A stretch of DNA of 64,000 bases. Source: Kordiimonas sp. (lineage in GTDB: Bacteria > Pseudomonadota > Alphaproteobacteria > Sphingomonadales > Emcibacteraceae). The notes under the pieces are model-generated. The model ran no database searches. It had not been told where the DNA came from and saw only the letters and a program-made list of their open reading frames with translations. Numbering within the stretch: position 1 is the first letter of the stretch; the number at the start of each line of letters is the position of its first letter. Where the stretch lies: assembly GCA_002700365.1 (NCBI GenBank), contig PADB01000010.1:730504-794503 (forward strand). Reading direction: 5' to 3'. Of the stretch, positions 9,102-18,945 are shown piece after piece. The translations under genes were made by a program, and so were the position numbers.

Positions 9102-9911
9102 CTAATCACCCTGAAAGTCTGGCGTTTCACCGGCTAAGAACGCCTGATAAGCCCGGCGAAAATCTTTTGTTTGCATGCAACGGGCCTGGGCCCGGGCCTC
9201 GGCTTCCAAGGCCTCTGCCAACGTCATCGTCCATTCCCGATTTAACGTTTCTTTCGTCACTTTATGGGCAAAGGTTGGCCCGGCGGCAAGTTCTTGTGCA
9301 TACTCTATTGCTGTTGAAAGAAGTTCCTCTGCGGGCAGGACGCGGTTATAAAACCCCCATGACAGACCTTCCTCTATGGATAGGGTGCGGCCTGAAAATA
9401 ACAGCTCCCGCGCACGACCTTCGCCGATAAGCCGGGGTAGCAACGCCCCCGCCCCCATATCACATCCCGACAACCCCATCCGGGCAAACAAAAAGGCTGT
9501 GCGCGCCGATAGGCTGGCAAATCGAATGTCCGCCGCCAAGGCCAGTACCGCCCCGGCACCAACACAGACCCCCTCAACGGCCGCAATCACCGGGCGACCG
9601 CACTCTCGTATGGCCTGCACAACATCACCTGTCATCCGCGTAAAAGCCAATAATTCATCATGGTTCTTTTGCAACAAAGGCCCGATTATGTCACGGACAT
9701 CTCCCCCGGAACAAAAGTTTCCTGCATGGCTGGCAAAGACAACCGCCTTGACGTCCTCTGCCTGCGCGATATCCCGAAAACAATCTCGTAATTGGGCATA
9801 AGAAGCAAACGTCAGCGGATTTTTACGCGCAGCGCCTTTCAAACTGATAATCGCAACACGACCGTTCATCTGCCAATTAAAATGATCTGGGGCATATGAT
9901 GCCATCTGCAT
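9102..9911 (-). CDS. Enoyl-CoA hydratase/isomerase family protein
   Basis: 269-residue crotonase-fold protein. Oxyanion-hole segments are visible: GNFCSGGDVRDI in the first half and GVCVGAGAVLALAADIRFA in the middle. Crotonase enzymes hydrate, isomerise or hydrolyse CoA esters, and catalytic residues vary, so the exact reaction cannot be assigned. Fourth gene of the operon, 3 bases after the MarR stop and 8 bases before the dehydrogenase start. The context argues for a step in ring opening or side-chain oxidation of an aromatic-derived CoA ester. Confidence 0.86.
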   Translation of the reverse strand: MQMASYAPDHFNWQMNGRVAIISLKGAARKNPLTFASYAQLRDCFRDIAQAEDVKAVVFASHAGNFCSGGDVRDIIGPLLQKNHDELLAFTRMTGDVVQAIRECGRPVIAAVEGVCVGAGAVLALAADIRFASLSARTAFLFARMGLSGCDMGAGALLPRLIGEGRARELLFSGRTLSIEEGLSWGFYNRVLPAEELLSTAIEYAQELAAGPTFAHKVTKETLNREWTMTLAEALEAEARAQARCMQTKDFRRAYQAFLAGETPDFQGD

Positions 9912-9914
9912 AGA

Positions 9915-10454
9915 TTATTCTCCCTCATCATGTGGAGTAGCGTGTCTTCGTTTCTGTGGTTTTAACACGGAACGTAACCGGTCCATCCGGCTAATCATAT
10001 CCTCAACTTCATCCACGTTTAAACCGGCCAACCGTTCGTCCACCCAGCTTTCATGCGCCCGGGCCAATTCCTCAAACTTGGCACGTCCTACTGCGGTCAA
10101 TGTCACATGGTGTACCCGCTTGTCATCAGGACATACGACCCGATGAACGATGTCTTCTTTTTGCAATCGGTCAACAATACCCGTCACATTACCATTGGAC
10201 ACCAATAATTGCTGCGATAATTCCCCCATGGTAAGGGCTTTTTCCGCACGATAAAGGGCCGCCATCACATCGAACTGTGGCAACGTCACGGCGAAATGTT
10301 CACGAAATCGTTGCCGTATATACTTCTCAATCTCCGCCGCGTTCATAAATAAACGTAACCACAGTCCCAATCGGCGTGTGGACACATTGGGGACAGGCGG
10401 CCCTGCGGGGCTTTGTCCACAGACGTCCCCGCTGTCTTTAGCTCCCATTTTCAT
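9915..10454 (-). CDS. MarR family transcriptional regulator
   Basis: About 179 residues. The ATG at 10454 overlaps the upstream SDR stop as ATGA; longer readings run into the SDR gene. The winged helix-turn-helix is clear: LTMGELSQQLLVSNGNVTGIVDRL with the wing ending DDKRVHHVTLT. MarR proteins are dimers that release DNA when a phenolic or CoA-linked ligand binds. Embedded inside the catabolic operon, it most likely controls that operon in response to the aromatic substrate or its CoA ester, probably from the gap at 13634-13939; no operator could be proven. Confidence 0.9.
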   Translation of the reverse strand: MKMGAKDSGDVCGQSPAGPPVPNVSTRRLGLWLRLFMNAAEIEKYIRQRFREHFAVTLPQFDVMAALYRAEKALTMGELSQQLLVSNGNVTGIVDRLQKEDIVHRVVCPDDKRVHHVTLTAVGRAKFEELARAHESWVDERLAGLNVDEVEDMISRMDRLRSVLKPQKRRHATPHDEGE

Positions 10455-11236
10455 TGAGATACCCCTTGATAAGCGACGCGAGGAATCTCGATAACCTCCC
10501 CATGTCGTTGATGCGCGTCCGGACGACAAAAGGCCATGACTTCCATGGCGACGTCCTGTGGCTGTAACAGTGTGCCCCCGGTATTTTTCGCTGCAAATGC
10601 CTGCCGCAATTGTGCAGCACTTTGTCCGGTTTTTTTCTGTAATTGCGCAATTGTTCTGTCTAACAGCCCTGTCTGTACAAAACCGGGGCAAATTGTATTG
10701 ATCGTCACCCCCGATCCCGCAAGCTCCAAAGCCGCCACACGTGACAATCCCAACAAGCCATGTTTGGCCGCCGTATACGCCGCCGTATAATCATATCCCC
10801 GAAGGGCAGCAGTGCTCGCAACGTTAATAATGCGCCCGTATCCCTGTGTTTGCATTTCTGTCATGGTGGCCTGCATCACCAAGAAAGGACCTGTAACATG
10901 CACCTCCATCATCTCACGCAAGAGTGACGGACTGGTCTTCGCAATAGACGCAGATTTGACCTCGCCCGCCGCATTAATCACCCCGTGCAACGGTCCACAG
11001 TGCTTGCGGGCCTCCTCAACAGCATTTTGAACCTGGGCTTCATCGGTTATATCGCAAACGATCGCCACAGCCTGCGGCAGACTCTGGGCCTTAAGGCGTA
11101 GATTCTCTGCCGTCCTCCCCATGAGGCTTAAACGTGCCCCTGCCGCTGCCAATTGATCGGCAACGGCCCCGCCAATACCACCCGCGCCGCCGGTAATGAT
11201 AAAATGATGATCTGTAATGCTTCGCTCGGCTTCCAT
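10451..11236 (-). CDS. SDR family NAD(P)-dependent oxidoreductase
   Basis: 261 residues, classical short-chain dehydrogenase/reductase. Cofactor motif TGGAGGIG near residue 15, NAAG near 88, Ser in NVASTAA and catalytic Tyr-Lys in the YTAAK block. Such enzymes interconvert hydroxy and keto groups on CoA intermediates. Six bases after the monooxygenase/reductase stop and overlapping the MarR start, so co-transcribed. The substrate is inferred from the cluster as a hydroxyacyl-CoA derived from an aromatic acid. Confidence 0.9.
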   Translation of the reverse strand: MEAERSITDHHFIITGGAGGIGGAVADQLAAAGARLSLMGRTAENLRLKAQSLPQAVAIVCDITDEAQVQNAVEEARKHCGPLHGVINAAGEVKSASIAKTSPSLLREMMEVHVTGPFLVMQATMTEMQTQGYGRIINVASTAALRGYDYTAAYTAAKHGLLGLSRVAALELAGSGVTINTICPGFVQTGLLDRTIAQLQKKTGQSAAQLRQAFAAKNTGGTLLQPQDVAMEVMAFCRPDAHQRHGEVIEIPRVAYQGVSQ

Positions 11237-11242
11237 ATCCTG

Positions 11243-13633
11243 CTAGACCCTCGTCACCATATCGGCCTCACGCTTCAGGATCGTTTCCAACTGATCAAAA
11301 CCAGGCTGATACTGTTTTGGAATAGTAATACCCGCCCCGCTATAGCCCGCAGCCGCAGCCGCCCGCAGCGTCCAATACGGGTCCAGCAAATGAGGACGAC
11401 CAATCAGCACAAGATCGGCCCGGCCCGCCGCGAGAATACTATTGACGTGATCCGCCTCATAAATGTTGCCCACTGCCATGGTTGCGACCCCGGCTTCATT
11501 GCGTATCTGGTCTGACAACGGTGTTTGATACATCCGCCCATAAACGGGAGACGTCTGCGATAACGGCACTGTGTGTCCAGCGGACACATCAATGATATCG
11601 GCCCCTGCCTCAACAAAAGCACGGGATATCAAGCAAGCCTCCTGTGGACCCAGACCTTCTTTATGCCAATCCGTTGCAGATAGGCGTACAGACATCGGCT
11701 TATGGGACGGCCACACATCCCGTACCGCATGGAAAATACGCAATGGAAAACGCAATCTGTTTTCCAACGATCCCCCATATTCATCATCACGTTTATTGCT
11801 CAGCGGCGTGAGGAATGAAGACAGCAAATATCCGTGGGCCGCATGTAATTCAATCATGTCAAAACCCGCCGCGTCCGCCCGCAGTGTCGCCGCGACAAAC
11901 GCCTCACAAACATAATCCATGTCCGCCATGGTCATCGCCCGCGGTGTCTGACTACCCTTATCCCAGGGAAGGGCTGACGGCGCGATCAACGCCCAGTTTT
12001 CCTGCGCTAACGGTTGGTCATGGCCATCCCAGATCACCCGGGTTGACCCCTTGCGTCCTGCATGTCCTAACTGGACCGCAATTTTAGCGCGGGTATAACG
12101 ATGCACATAATCCACAATCCGTTTCCAGGGGGCAATGTGTTCATCCTTATACAATCCGGCACAGCCAGGCGTGATGCGCCCTTCACGTGACACATCGGTC
12201 ATTTCTGTAAAGACAAGGCCCGCACCACCTGAAGCCCGGGCCCCATAATGCACCAAATGCCAATCCCCCACCGCACCATCATCAGCACTATACATAGACA
12301 TAGGGGACACAGCGACACGGTTTTCCACGACCATGTCACGCAGCCGATACGGGGTAAACATCGGTAAAACAGTGCTTACGCCATCACGCTCCCTCTGCGC
12401 GGCACGCGTACGATCTGACTTATCATCAGCCCGCTGATGTACAGCTTTGGGATCAACCGCTCTTGCCGCATGATCTGCAAAATCGCTTTCCATAGCCGCA
12501 ACCCCCTTTGGATCACGTAACCGCAAATTTTCATGACTGACCCGTTGTGATCGTGTCAGGCAGGAATAGACAAATTGCAGGGGGGGTAATTGCTGATAAT
12601 AACGTTTTTCTACATTTTCAAACCATTCCATGGCATTACGTGCAGCGGACTGCAGTCGCAAGGCATCTAATTGGCGAACTTGCTGATAACCTTGCAAGGC
12701 ATCGCTCATGGCCTCGTAACCGGACCCGGCAATCTTCTCCGCCAAACACACAGCATCTTCGAAGGCCATGCGCGTCCCCGACCCAATGGAAAAATGGGCA
12801 CTGTGGGCGGCATCCCCGATCAATACCACTTTACCCTGCGCCCAACGACCACAATAGACCCGTGGAAAACTCCTCCACCGCGCCTCCGTCCCGCCGGATT
12901 GAGCCTGTAATCGCTGCCCTTGTAAATGTTTGGCAAAAATCTCCGTACATTGTTCCACCGTTTCTGCCACCGGCCGCGTGCCAAAACCAGTGCGCGCAAA
13001 AACGTCTTCTGTGCATTCAATAATAAATGTTGATTTGCCCGGTGCATATTGATAGCCGTGCGCCATCATTAAACCATTGCTGGTCTCTTCAAAAATAAAA
13101 CGAAAGGCTTCATCAAAACGTGCTGCGGTCCCTAACCAAATAAATTTATTCGGTCTTACGTCGATATCACATTGAAACCCTTCACGATCACGGTCACGCA
13201 ATGCACTATGTAGGCCATCGGCCGCAACAATAAGGTCCGCTGCCGGAAATTGCTGTTCTAAGTTCTGCGGGGAAATCTTTTTACCAAAACAAATATTCAC
13301 GCCTAATTCCCGGGCGCGTTGATAAAGACTTTGCAGCATGATCGTCCGATCAATTCCGACAAAGCCATGTCCGCTGCTGCGATAATCGCGACCGCGTAAA
13401 GATATATTGATATCATCCCACCTGACCAAAGCCTCTTGTATAGCTTTTGCGCTTACCGGGTCATTGGATGTCAGCATTTCCATCGTCTGGTCAGAAAGAA
13501 CAATGCCCCAGCCCTGCTGCCCGGCTTCCGCCCGGGCCTCAAAAACGCTGACATGATGCTCCGGGGCCCGTAATTTCAGGGAAATCGCCAGATAAATCCC
13601 GGCAGGGCCGCCACCAATACAGATAATATTCAT
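11243..13633 (-). CDS. Fused FAD monooxygenase / old-yellow-enzyme reductase, 2-aminobenzoyl-CoA monooxygenase/reductase or salicylyl-CoA 5-hydroxylase type
   Basis: 796 residues from the ATG at 13633 (AGG six bases upstream); the reading from 13771 adds an unconserved leader. Residues 1 to about 400 form a flavoprotein hydroxylase: GGGPAG (7-12) and the FAD motif [10 protein letters not shown] (271-280). From about 422 to the end is an old-yellow-enzyme FMN barrel with [18 protein letters not shown] and [17 protein letters not shown] blocks. This fusion is the hallmark of the enzyme that hydroxylates and then reduces 2-aminobenzoyl-CoA in Azoarcus evansii, and of related salicylyl-CoA 5-hydroxylases. 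It leads the operon. Anthranilate versus salicylate specificity cannot be read from sequence. Confidence 0.88.
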   Translation of the reverse strand: MNIICIGGGPAGIYLAISLKLRAPEHHVSVFEARAEAGQQGWGIVLSDQTMEMLTSNDPVSAKAIQEALVRWDDINISLRGRDYRSSGHGFVGIDRTIMLQSLYQRARELGVNICFGKKISPQNLEQQFPAADLIVAADGLHSALRDRDREGFQCDIDVRPNKFIWLGTAARFDEAFRFIFEETSNGLMMAHGYQYAPGKSTFIIECTEDVFARTGFGTRPVAETVEQCTEIFAKHLQGQRLQAQSGGTEARWRSFPRVYCGRWAQGKVVLIGDAAHSAHFSIGSGTRMAFEDAVCLAEKIAGSGYEAMSDALQGYQQVRQLDALRLQSAARNAMEWFENVEKRYYQQLPPLQFVYSCLTRSQRVSHENLRLRDPKGVAAMESDFADHAARAVDPKAVHQRADDKSDRTRAAQRERDGVSTVLPMFTPYRLRDMVVENRVAVSPMSMYSADDGAVGDWHLVHYGARASGGAGLVFTEMTDVSREGRITPGCAGLYKDEHIAPWKRIVDYVHRYTRAKIAVQLGHAGRKGSTRVIWDGHDQPLAQENWALIAPSALPWDKGSQTPRAMTMADMDYVCEAFVAATLRADAAGFDMIELHAAHGYLLSSFLTPLSNKRDDEYGGSLENRLRFPLRIFHAVRDVWPSHKPMSVRLSATDWHKEGLGPQEACLISRAFVEAGADIIDVSAGHTVPLSQTSPVYGRMYQTPLSDQIRNEAGVATMAVGNIYEADHVNSILAAGRADLVLIGRPHLLDPYWTLRAAAAAGYSGAGITIPKQYQPGFDQLETILKREADMVTRV

Positions 13634-13939
13634 TGTCATCCTGTCTATTACATTCAATCCGCCTTTGACACGCGTAAAGACAATGTCATGTATTTTCTCT
13701 CGGCACAGTGCAGCGGTTAACCTTGGGGATTTACGCTGGGGCATATCTGCGAACATATGGGGCTCTATCAACCCCCAAGGCCCTGCTTAAGGCCCGCCCC
13801 GAAGGCCGCTACTGGCTCCCTCCCGCAAGGAAGGGCGCGTTCTGTCACTTGCTTATCCGGCTTTTGAAGATAGCATATATTGCTTTTTTATTTTAAGCAT
13901 GAAATATTATTTGCAGTCGAAATATAGAAATGCCTCTCT
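13634..13939. other. Divergent regulatory gap between the aromatic operon and ridA-like gene
   Basis: 306 bases holding the promoters of the minus-strand operon and the plus-strand RidA gene. The part nearest RidA is AT-rich (about 13860-13935) and the part nearest the operon is GC-rich. A MarR operator is expected here, but no palindrome strong enough to name was found. Confidence 0.5.
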
Positions 13940-14335
13940 ATGGATATACTGCACCCCGCCGACTGGCCACGTCCGAAAGGATATAGCAACGCTGTTATAG
14001 CAGAAGGGCGGTTTATTTTTCTCGCCGGCATCATCGGCTGGACGGTACAGGAAGAATTACCTGATCATACGCTGACAGGACAACTCCGGCAGGCCTTGCA
14101 GAACATTAAAACGATCCTTGCAGAAGCCGATTGCACACCGTATCACATCGTACGCATGACATGGTATGTCAAAGATATGGACTGTTACCGACAGCAACGC
14201 GAAAAGATCGGGCGAATCTACCGGGCGGAATTCGGTAAAGTGTTCCCTGCAATGACCTGTGTCGCCGTCACAGAGTTGGTTGAGCCGGACGCCCAGATCG
14301 AAATTGAAGTCACTGCCGCATACCCCAACGCGTAA
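13940..14335 (+). CDS. RidA/YjgF family protein lacking the usual catalytic arginine
   Basis: 131 residues, single Rid domain, normal length. Canonical RidA deaminates reactive 2-aminoacrylate imines using an Arg in the FPARS-type block. Here the matching block reads FPAMTCVAV, with Met where the Arg sits, while the rest (IEIEVTAAYP) is well kept. It probably belongs to a Rid subgroup without imine deaminase activity. It is divergent from the aromatic-CoA operon, and Rid proteins of this kind recur in 2-aminobenzoyl-CoA clusters, where handling an enamine or imine intermediate is plausible but inferred. Confidence 0.85.
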   Translation: MDILHPADWPRPKGYSNAVIAEGRFIFLAGIIGWTVQEELPDHTLTGQLRQALQNIKTILAEADCTPYHIVRMTWYVKDMDCYRQQREKIGRIYRAEFGKVFPAMTCVAVTELVEPDAQIEIEVTAAYPNA

Positions 14336-14387
14336 ACAATGCGAAGCCCATCAGCCATGCTATCGCCAGCGGGAAAAATATTTTGCC

Positions 14388-15437
14388 TTAAAAGCCGTAA
14401 GCCGCACCTCTGACCGGATCCTTCTGTGCAACAAGCCTCGCCAGATCAACAATAACTTTCGCCTGCTTCCAGGTTGCATCATCCTGCATCTTGCCATCCA
14501 GCATAACTGCCCCTGAGCCATCCGGCATCGCATCTAAAATCCGCTTTGCAAACAGAACTTCGTCCACATCGGGACTAAAGACTTCTTTCGCCAAATCAAT
14601 CTGTTGTGGATGTAATGACCATGCACCGACACATCCCATCAGAAAGGCATTGCGGAATTGCGCTTTACAGGCCGCACTATCCGCGAAATCGCCAAAGGGG
14701 CCATAAAAGGCTTTAATTCCGTTCGACACACAAGCATCAACCATTTTCGCAACTGTATAATGCCATAGATCCTGTTGATACAGCACACGCGTTGCATCAT
14801 CTTCACCGTCCTTGACATCGGCCAGCACACCGTAGAACGGATGGCCACCGCCCACACGGGTTGTTTTCATCCCGCGTGACGCCGCAAGGTCAGCCGGCCC
14901 CAAACTCATCCCATGCATGCGTGGACTGGCAGCGGCAATGTCTTCCACATTTTTTACCCCCTGCGCTGTCTCTAAAATGGCATGAATCATAATCGGTTTC
15001 TGTACCCCGTGACGGGCCTCCAACTGGGCCAATAACTGATCCAGGTAATGAATATCCCATGGCCCTTCTACCTTCGGCACCATCACCACATCCAGCTTAT
15101 TGCCCACGGCCCCGACAACTTCCGTCACATCATCCAGGATCCAGGGGCTATTCAAACAATTGATACGGGTCCACAACCCTGTCTGGCCAAAGTCCGTTGC
15201 CTTTGCCACGTCAATAAACCCCTGGCGCGCCGCATCCTTGGCATCAACGGGAATGGCATCTTCCAGATTACCCAGCAGCACATCCACATTTTCTATCATC
15301 GCGGGCACTTTGGCGCGCATTTTTTCAATATGAGGTGGGAAAAAATGGATCATCCGCTCTAGGGCAACCGGCAAATCACGATACGGCTCCGGTGCCCCGA
15401 TGGCCAAGGGTTTGAAAAAATCTTTCGGCTGTTTCAT
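14388..15437 (-). CDS. HpcH/HpaI or CitE-like CoA-ester lyase
   Basis: 349 residues of the citrate-lyase-beta/malyl-CoA lyase superfamily of Mg-dependent aldolases that cleave or form C-C bonds in acids bound to CoA. Supporting segments are [15 protein letters not shown] (Glu/Asp metal-binding region), [10 protein letters not shown] (Arg), [10 protein letters not shown] and [14 protein letters not shown], plus SLHPQQ near the C-terminus. It is longer than common malyl-CoA lyases (about 320). Malyl-CoA or beta-methylmalyl-CoA cleavage is the best guess. Transcribed away from the MocR regulator across a 494-base gap, so MocR may control it; convergent with the RidA gene. Confidence 0.78.
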   Translation of the reverse strand: MKQPKDFFKPLAIGAPEPYRDLPVALERMIHFFPPHIEKMRAKVPAMIENVDVLLGNLEDAIPVDAKDAARQGFIDVAKATDFGQTGLWTRINCLNSPWILDDVTEVVGAVGNKLDVVMVPKVEGPWDIHYLDQLLAQLEARHGVQKPIMIHAILETAQGVKNVEDIAAASPRMHGMSLGPADLAASRGMKTTRVGGGHPFYGVLADVKDGEDDATRVLYQQDLWHYTVAKMVDACVSNGIKAFYGPFGDFADSAACKAQFRNAFLMGCVGAWSLHPQQIDLAKEVFSPDVDEVLFAKRILDAMPDGSGAVMLDGKMQDDATWKQAKVIVDLARLVAQKDPVRGAAYGF

Positions 15438-15609
15438 AGCAAATAACTGCCCTTAATGCGTTGCGCTTACCAAAAAAACTACCATTAAAGTGAGCGTATT
15501 CGCCCCAAAATGCAAGATTTTTTTGCACCGCAGCATCAGACGGCCTGATTAATGGTCCCCGGGATCAGAAGCAAAGAATAGTCGATCATTACGCGCTAAA
15601 AACACCTTA

Positions 15610-15629
15610 GGCCCATACTATATTGGGCC
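15610..15629. repeat. Short perfect hairpin GGCCCA / TGGGCC
   Basis: Six-base perfect GC-rich arms with an 8-base AT-rich loop, in the gap between the CoA-ester lyase and the MocR gene. Could be a regulatory site or an RNA hairpin; no T-run follows. Confidence 0.5.
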
Positions 15630-15680
15630 GCATATTAGGCTGTGAACGTCTCTTATGATGTCATGGGGAAAGCGAAAAGG

Positions 15681-15762
15681 GTTATGGTGGGAGGCTATAT
15701 TGATCCTCTGGACGAAGGGGCGTGACACTTTGCATATGTCGAATATAACCTCCCCACATAAA
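15681..15762. repeat. Long imperfect inverted repeat
   Basis: Left arm around 15681-15701 (GTTATGGTGGGAGGCTATAT) pairs with the right arm around 15742-15762, whose reverse complement reads GTTTATGTGGGGAGGTTATA. Arms of about 21 bases differ by a few single-base changes or gaps, with about 40 bases between. It could form a long RNA stem or mark an old element end. Confidence 0.5.
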
Positions 15763-15931
15763 CTGTCAGGAAAGAATGTAGGGATTCTTGACCTGATGAA
15801 CTAATTTTATACCTCAATGCCCTCCGCCAAAAGGTCCAGTTTTGGCAAATATTACAGTCCACTTCGCCCTTTACATAGTTAAGGCATTGATTTATAAACA
15901 TAATATTATATTATAATGATATTAAAATAGT

Positions 15932-17436
15932 ATGGGGGCACTGGCTGTGGAAGAACATTCGCTTGCTGAATTATTGTTGATGAAGCAATTCGATCAGCAA
16001 GGATTATCTAAACACCGCGGTTTATACTTTGCGATCCGCAGTGCGATTCAGGAAGGCCTCTTACCGCCAGGCCGTAAGTTACCGTCCTCACGTGCCCTGG
16101 CGCAAGATCTGACTTTATCACGTAACACCGTCACCAATGCCTTCGATCAGCTAATGGCTGATGGCTTTTTAGAAACCCGCCAAGGCACAGGGACCTATAT
16201 TGCTGCGGACTTGCCCGCTGCATTGCTCACCTCTCTACAACAACACGATGACGATGATGCGCAACCGCCAACGCTTTCACGGCGTGGGCAGCGACTTTGT
16301 GACATTGGTCGGTTAACACCGGATTTTGCCGGCCTGCTATTTACACCCGGCCCCCCGGATACTCAGAATTTCCCCTATACCCTCTGGAGCCGCATATACA
16401 ATAAACACAGCAAACAAGAAGAGGTCCAATTAGCTGATCTGGGCGCAGGAGGCGGATATGGACCATTACGTCAGGCCATCGCAGATTACGTGCGCGGGGC
16501 ACGGGCGATTTCGTGCACACCGGAACAAGTCTTTATTACCAGCGGCACCTATCAGTCGCTACATCTGATTATACAATTGATGACAAACCCCGGGGACGAT
16601 GCGTGGATTGAAGATCCCGGCTATCAGGTGGCGCAGGGGGCTTTCGCGGCGGCGGAACTGAATAGTCACCCTGTACCCGTTGATTATCAAGGGTTGTCCC
16701 TGGATGATGGTCTTCGTCTTGCCCCGCGTCCGAAAATATGTTTCTTACGCCATCCTATCAGTTCCCTACGGGCGACAGCATGACATTAAACCGCCGTGCT
16801 GAAATTCTTAACTTTACCGCCGATCATGACTGTTGGGTCATCGAGGATGATTACGATAATGAATTCCGCTTTGATGACAGGCCCTTATCGTCACTCTACA
16901 GTATGGATCAGGGACACCGCACTTTTTACCTTGGCACGTTTAACAAGGTTCTGACGTCCACATTACGGGTCGGTTATATTATTGTGCCGCCACAGCTTAT
17001 GGAACCTTTTACTCAGGCCTATTCGGTTTTAGGTAATGAAAGCCTGTTGCTGACGCAAGCGGCACTGGCAGAATTTATGACAGAAGGACATTTAGGCAAA
17101 CATATCCGGCGTATGCGTAAAGTCTATACGGAACGTCGCCATGCTTTAATGTCAGCACTGAATAGTCATTTTAATAACCCTGATAGCCTAAAACGGCGTG
17201 AAGCTGGCGGCATGCATCTGGTATTGGATATAGAAGGTCCCGCCAGTGACCAACAGTTACGACAGCAGGCCAATCATCAGGGATTGGGAGGGCGGGCCTT
17301 GACAGATCTGCGAATGGGTAGCTCCAATCGCCAGGGGCTGGTGTTAGGCTTTACCGCAGCACCCGTGCCCTACCTGCAACAGGGCGCAGAAACTATCGCC
17401 CGCATTGTGCGTGAAAATAACTGTCAGGTGCTATAA
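15932..17436 (+). pseudogene. MocR-type (GntR helix-turn-helix plus aminotransferase) regulator, split by a frameshift
   Basis: Two overlapping frames (15932-16783 and 16738-17436) together encode one MocR/PdxR-like regulator of about 500 residues: a GntR winged helix (about residues 25-95, LPSSRALAQDLTLSRNTVTNA) and a fold-type I aminotransferase domain. Frame 1 reads PKICF then leaves the family; frame 3 carries LTPSYQFPTGDSM. Restoring one T in the TTT at 16741-16743 rejoins them as ICFLTPSYQFPTG, exactly the family pattern. The later half keeps DDYDNEFRFDD and the PLP lysine region GTFNKVL. Either a recent null mutation or a homopolymer sequencing error. Its neighbour across the gap, the CoA-ester lyase, is the natural target. 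Confidence 0.82.
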
Positions 17437-17486
17437 AGACTTAAGCAAAAATTTTCAGGGCAGGGAGGCGGCAGAGCACGGCACAA

Positions 17487-18875
17487 TCAGGTCGCATCTT
17501 CAGCCAATGCCGCCGCCGCAACCCCATGGCGTTGGGCCACCAGTACAGAGGCAACCGCGCATGACGCCAGATAAGACCGCATCATGGCATATCTGCAGCC
17601 GACAATAATCGGCACCTGTGCGCCTACAATGATCCCGGCGACATCCGCTTTGCCGAAAGATGATAATTGCTGCACCAGCATATCCCCGGCTTCTAGGTCC
17701 GGGGCCAACAGAATATTGGCCTGCCCCACAACGGCTGACTGCACACGTCCTCCCGTCTTTGCTGCATCGGGATTAATCGCCATATCAAAGGTCAACGGGC
17801 CATCCAACACCCCCCCTTTGATCTGTCCACGGTCTGCCATTTTGCACAAGGCAGCTGCCTCCAGCGTCGAGTCCAGTTCAGGCGTGATGGTATTTGATGC
17901 AGACAAAATCGCAAGTTTGGGTGTCTCTATTCCTAACGCCAATGCCAAATCAATGGCATTCTGACAAATGCCCTGCTTTTCATCCAGATGGGGGCGAATA
18001 TTTATCAGGCTATCGGTCAGCATTAACCACCCGGGATAGGACGGGATATCCATCAAAGCCACATGACTAATCCGGTGCCCTGTTTGCAGGCCGGAACGCC
18101 GGTCCATCACCTCATGCAATAATTCTTTGATTTCCAGACTGCCCTGCATCAGGGCATCCACCTTCCCTGCACGGGCCAATTCCACTGCCATTTCGGCAGA
18201 TTCATGACTATGGGCCGTGTCATGTTGCTCATAAGCTGTGATATCTATTTCCGCCGTTGCCGCAATATCCTGTATGCGGCCCATCGGGGCAATTAACACC
18301 GGAATGATGATGTTTTCGTAAGCCGCCTCTACGGCACTTGTCAGCGTCATCACATCACAAGGATGCACAATGCCGACACGGATAGGGGGCAGGTCTTGCC
18401 CTTTATGGATCAATCTTTGATAACGGTCATGTCGCCACAACAGTACTTCCGGAATATCTTCGGCTTCAAAGGTAATTCTTTCACGGGGGGCGATCACTTC
18501 GGCTGTGCCTGTTGCCACAGCCAAACCTGCCTCATTTTCACAAAGAAAAGACAGCCGCACATGATGATTTTCTGGGTCTTTCTCTTCAACCCGTACCGTA
18601 ATAGTAGCCGCCTCACCTATACGCAAAGGGTGACGGAATCTTATGCTCTCGCCCACATATGACGTTCCCGGTCCCGGCAATACATTGCTTAAAACATATG
18701 ACAATTGCACCCCAACCCAAAGGCCCAGGCTATTGTCCGCTTTATAATCTCCATCTGGATCCTGCTTAACCAGCGGACTGATGTCATCGGTGGTCAGGAC
18801 CCGGCTATAGGAGGCTGTCTCCCCAATTTCCAACTCGTCAAAAATGCGATTTTGCAATGTTCTCTCTATCATCAT
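17487..18875 (-). CDS. MaoC-like / phosphate acyltransferase fusion with degenerate hydratase domain
   Basis: 462 residues, the layout of bifunctional enoyl-CoA hydratase/phosphate acetyltransferases. Residues 1 to about 140 are a MaoC-like hotdog (LPGPGTSYVGESIRFRHPLRIGE), but the usual hydratase block with D-x4-H (as in SGDVNPAHVD) is replaced by KQDPDGDYK and is shortened, so hydration is probably lost. Residues 160-455 are a Pta/Ptb domain with GSLEIKELLHEVMD, STLEAAALCKMADRGQI, DGPLTFDMAI and ANILLAPDLEAGD, moving acyl groups between CoA and phosphate. Downstream of phaC on the same strand. It is a paralogue of the pta at 22046. Confidence 0.85.
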   Translation of the reverse strand: MMIERTLQNRIFDELEIGETASYSRVLTTDDISPLVKQDPDGDYKADNSLGLWVGVQLSYVLSNVLPGPGTSYVGESIRFRHPLRIGEAATITVRVEEKDPENHHVRLSFLCENEAGLAVATGTAEVIAPRERITFEAEDIPEVLLWRHDRYQRLIHKGQDLPPIRVGIVHPCDVMTLTSAVEAAYENIIIPVLIAPMGRIQDIAATAEIDITAYEQHDTAHSHESAEMAVELARAGKVDALMQGSLEIKELLHEVMDRRSGLQTGHRISHVALMDIPSYPGWLMLTDSLINIRPHLDEKQGICQNAIDLALALGIETPKLAILSASNTITPELDSTLEAAALCKMADRGQIKGGVLDGPLTFDMAINPDAAKTGGRVQSAVVGQANILLAPDLEAGDMLVQQLSSFGKADVAGIIVGAQVPIIVGCRYAMMRSYLASCAVASVLVAQRHGVAAAALAEDAT

Positions 18876-18945
18876 GCCCCCTTAACCATTCCCGTATCGA
18901 CATGTCACGACAAAGTTCACTGACATACCAGCACCAGGTTTCATA

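Larger units (their letters stand above)
15438..15931. other. Hairpin-rich 494-bp gap between CoA-ester lyase and MocR regulator
   Basis: No convincing gene is present; the only longer reading (minus, 15695-15901) is Cys/Trp-rich and has no homology I recognise. The gap holds three inverted repeats: 15610-15629, 15681-15762 and 15827-15845 (CCAAAA / TTTTGG, 7-base loop). It ends in a very AT-rich stretch (15895-15930) just before the MocR start, which should contain divergent promoters. Confidence 0.55.

Noticed and set aside
10455-10691. Extended start for the MarR regulator
   Set aside because: The extra residues lie within the SDR gene in another frame and the ATG at 10454 makes a normal ATGA overlap.
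15695-15901. 68-residue reading in the hairpin-rich gap
   Set aside because: Cys/Trp-rich composition, no ribosome site, and it crosses the inverted repeat.
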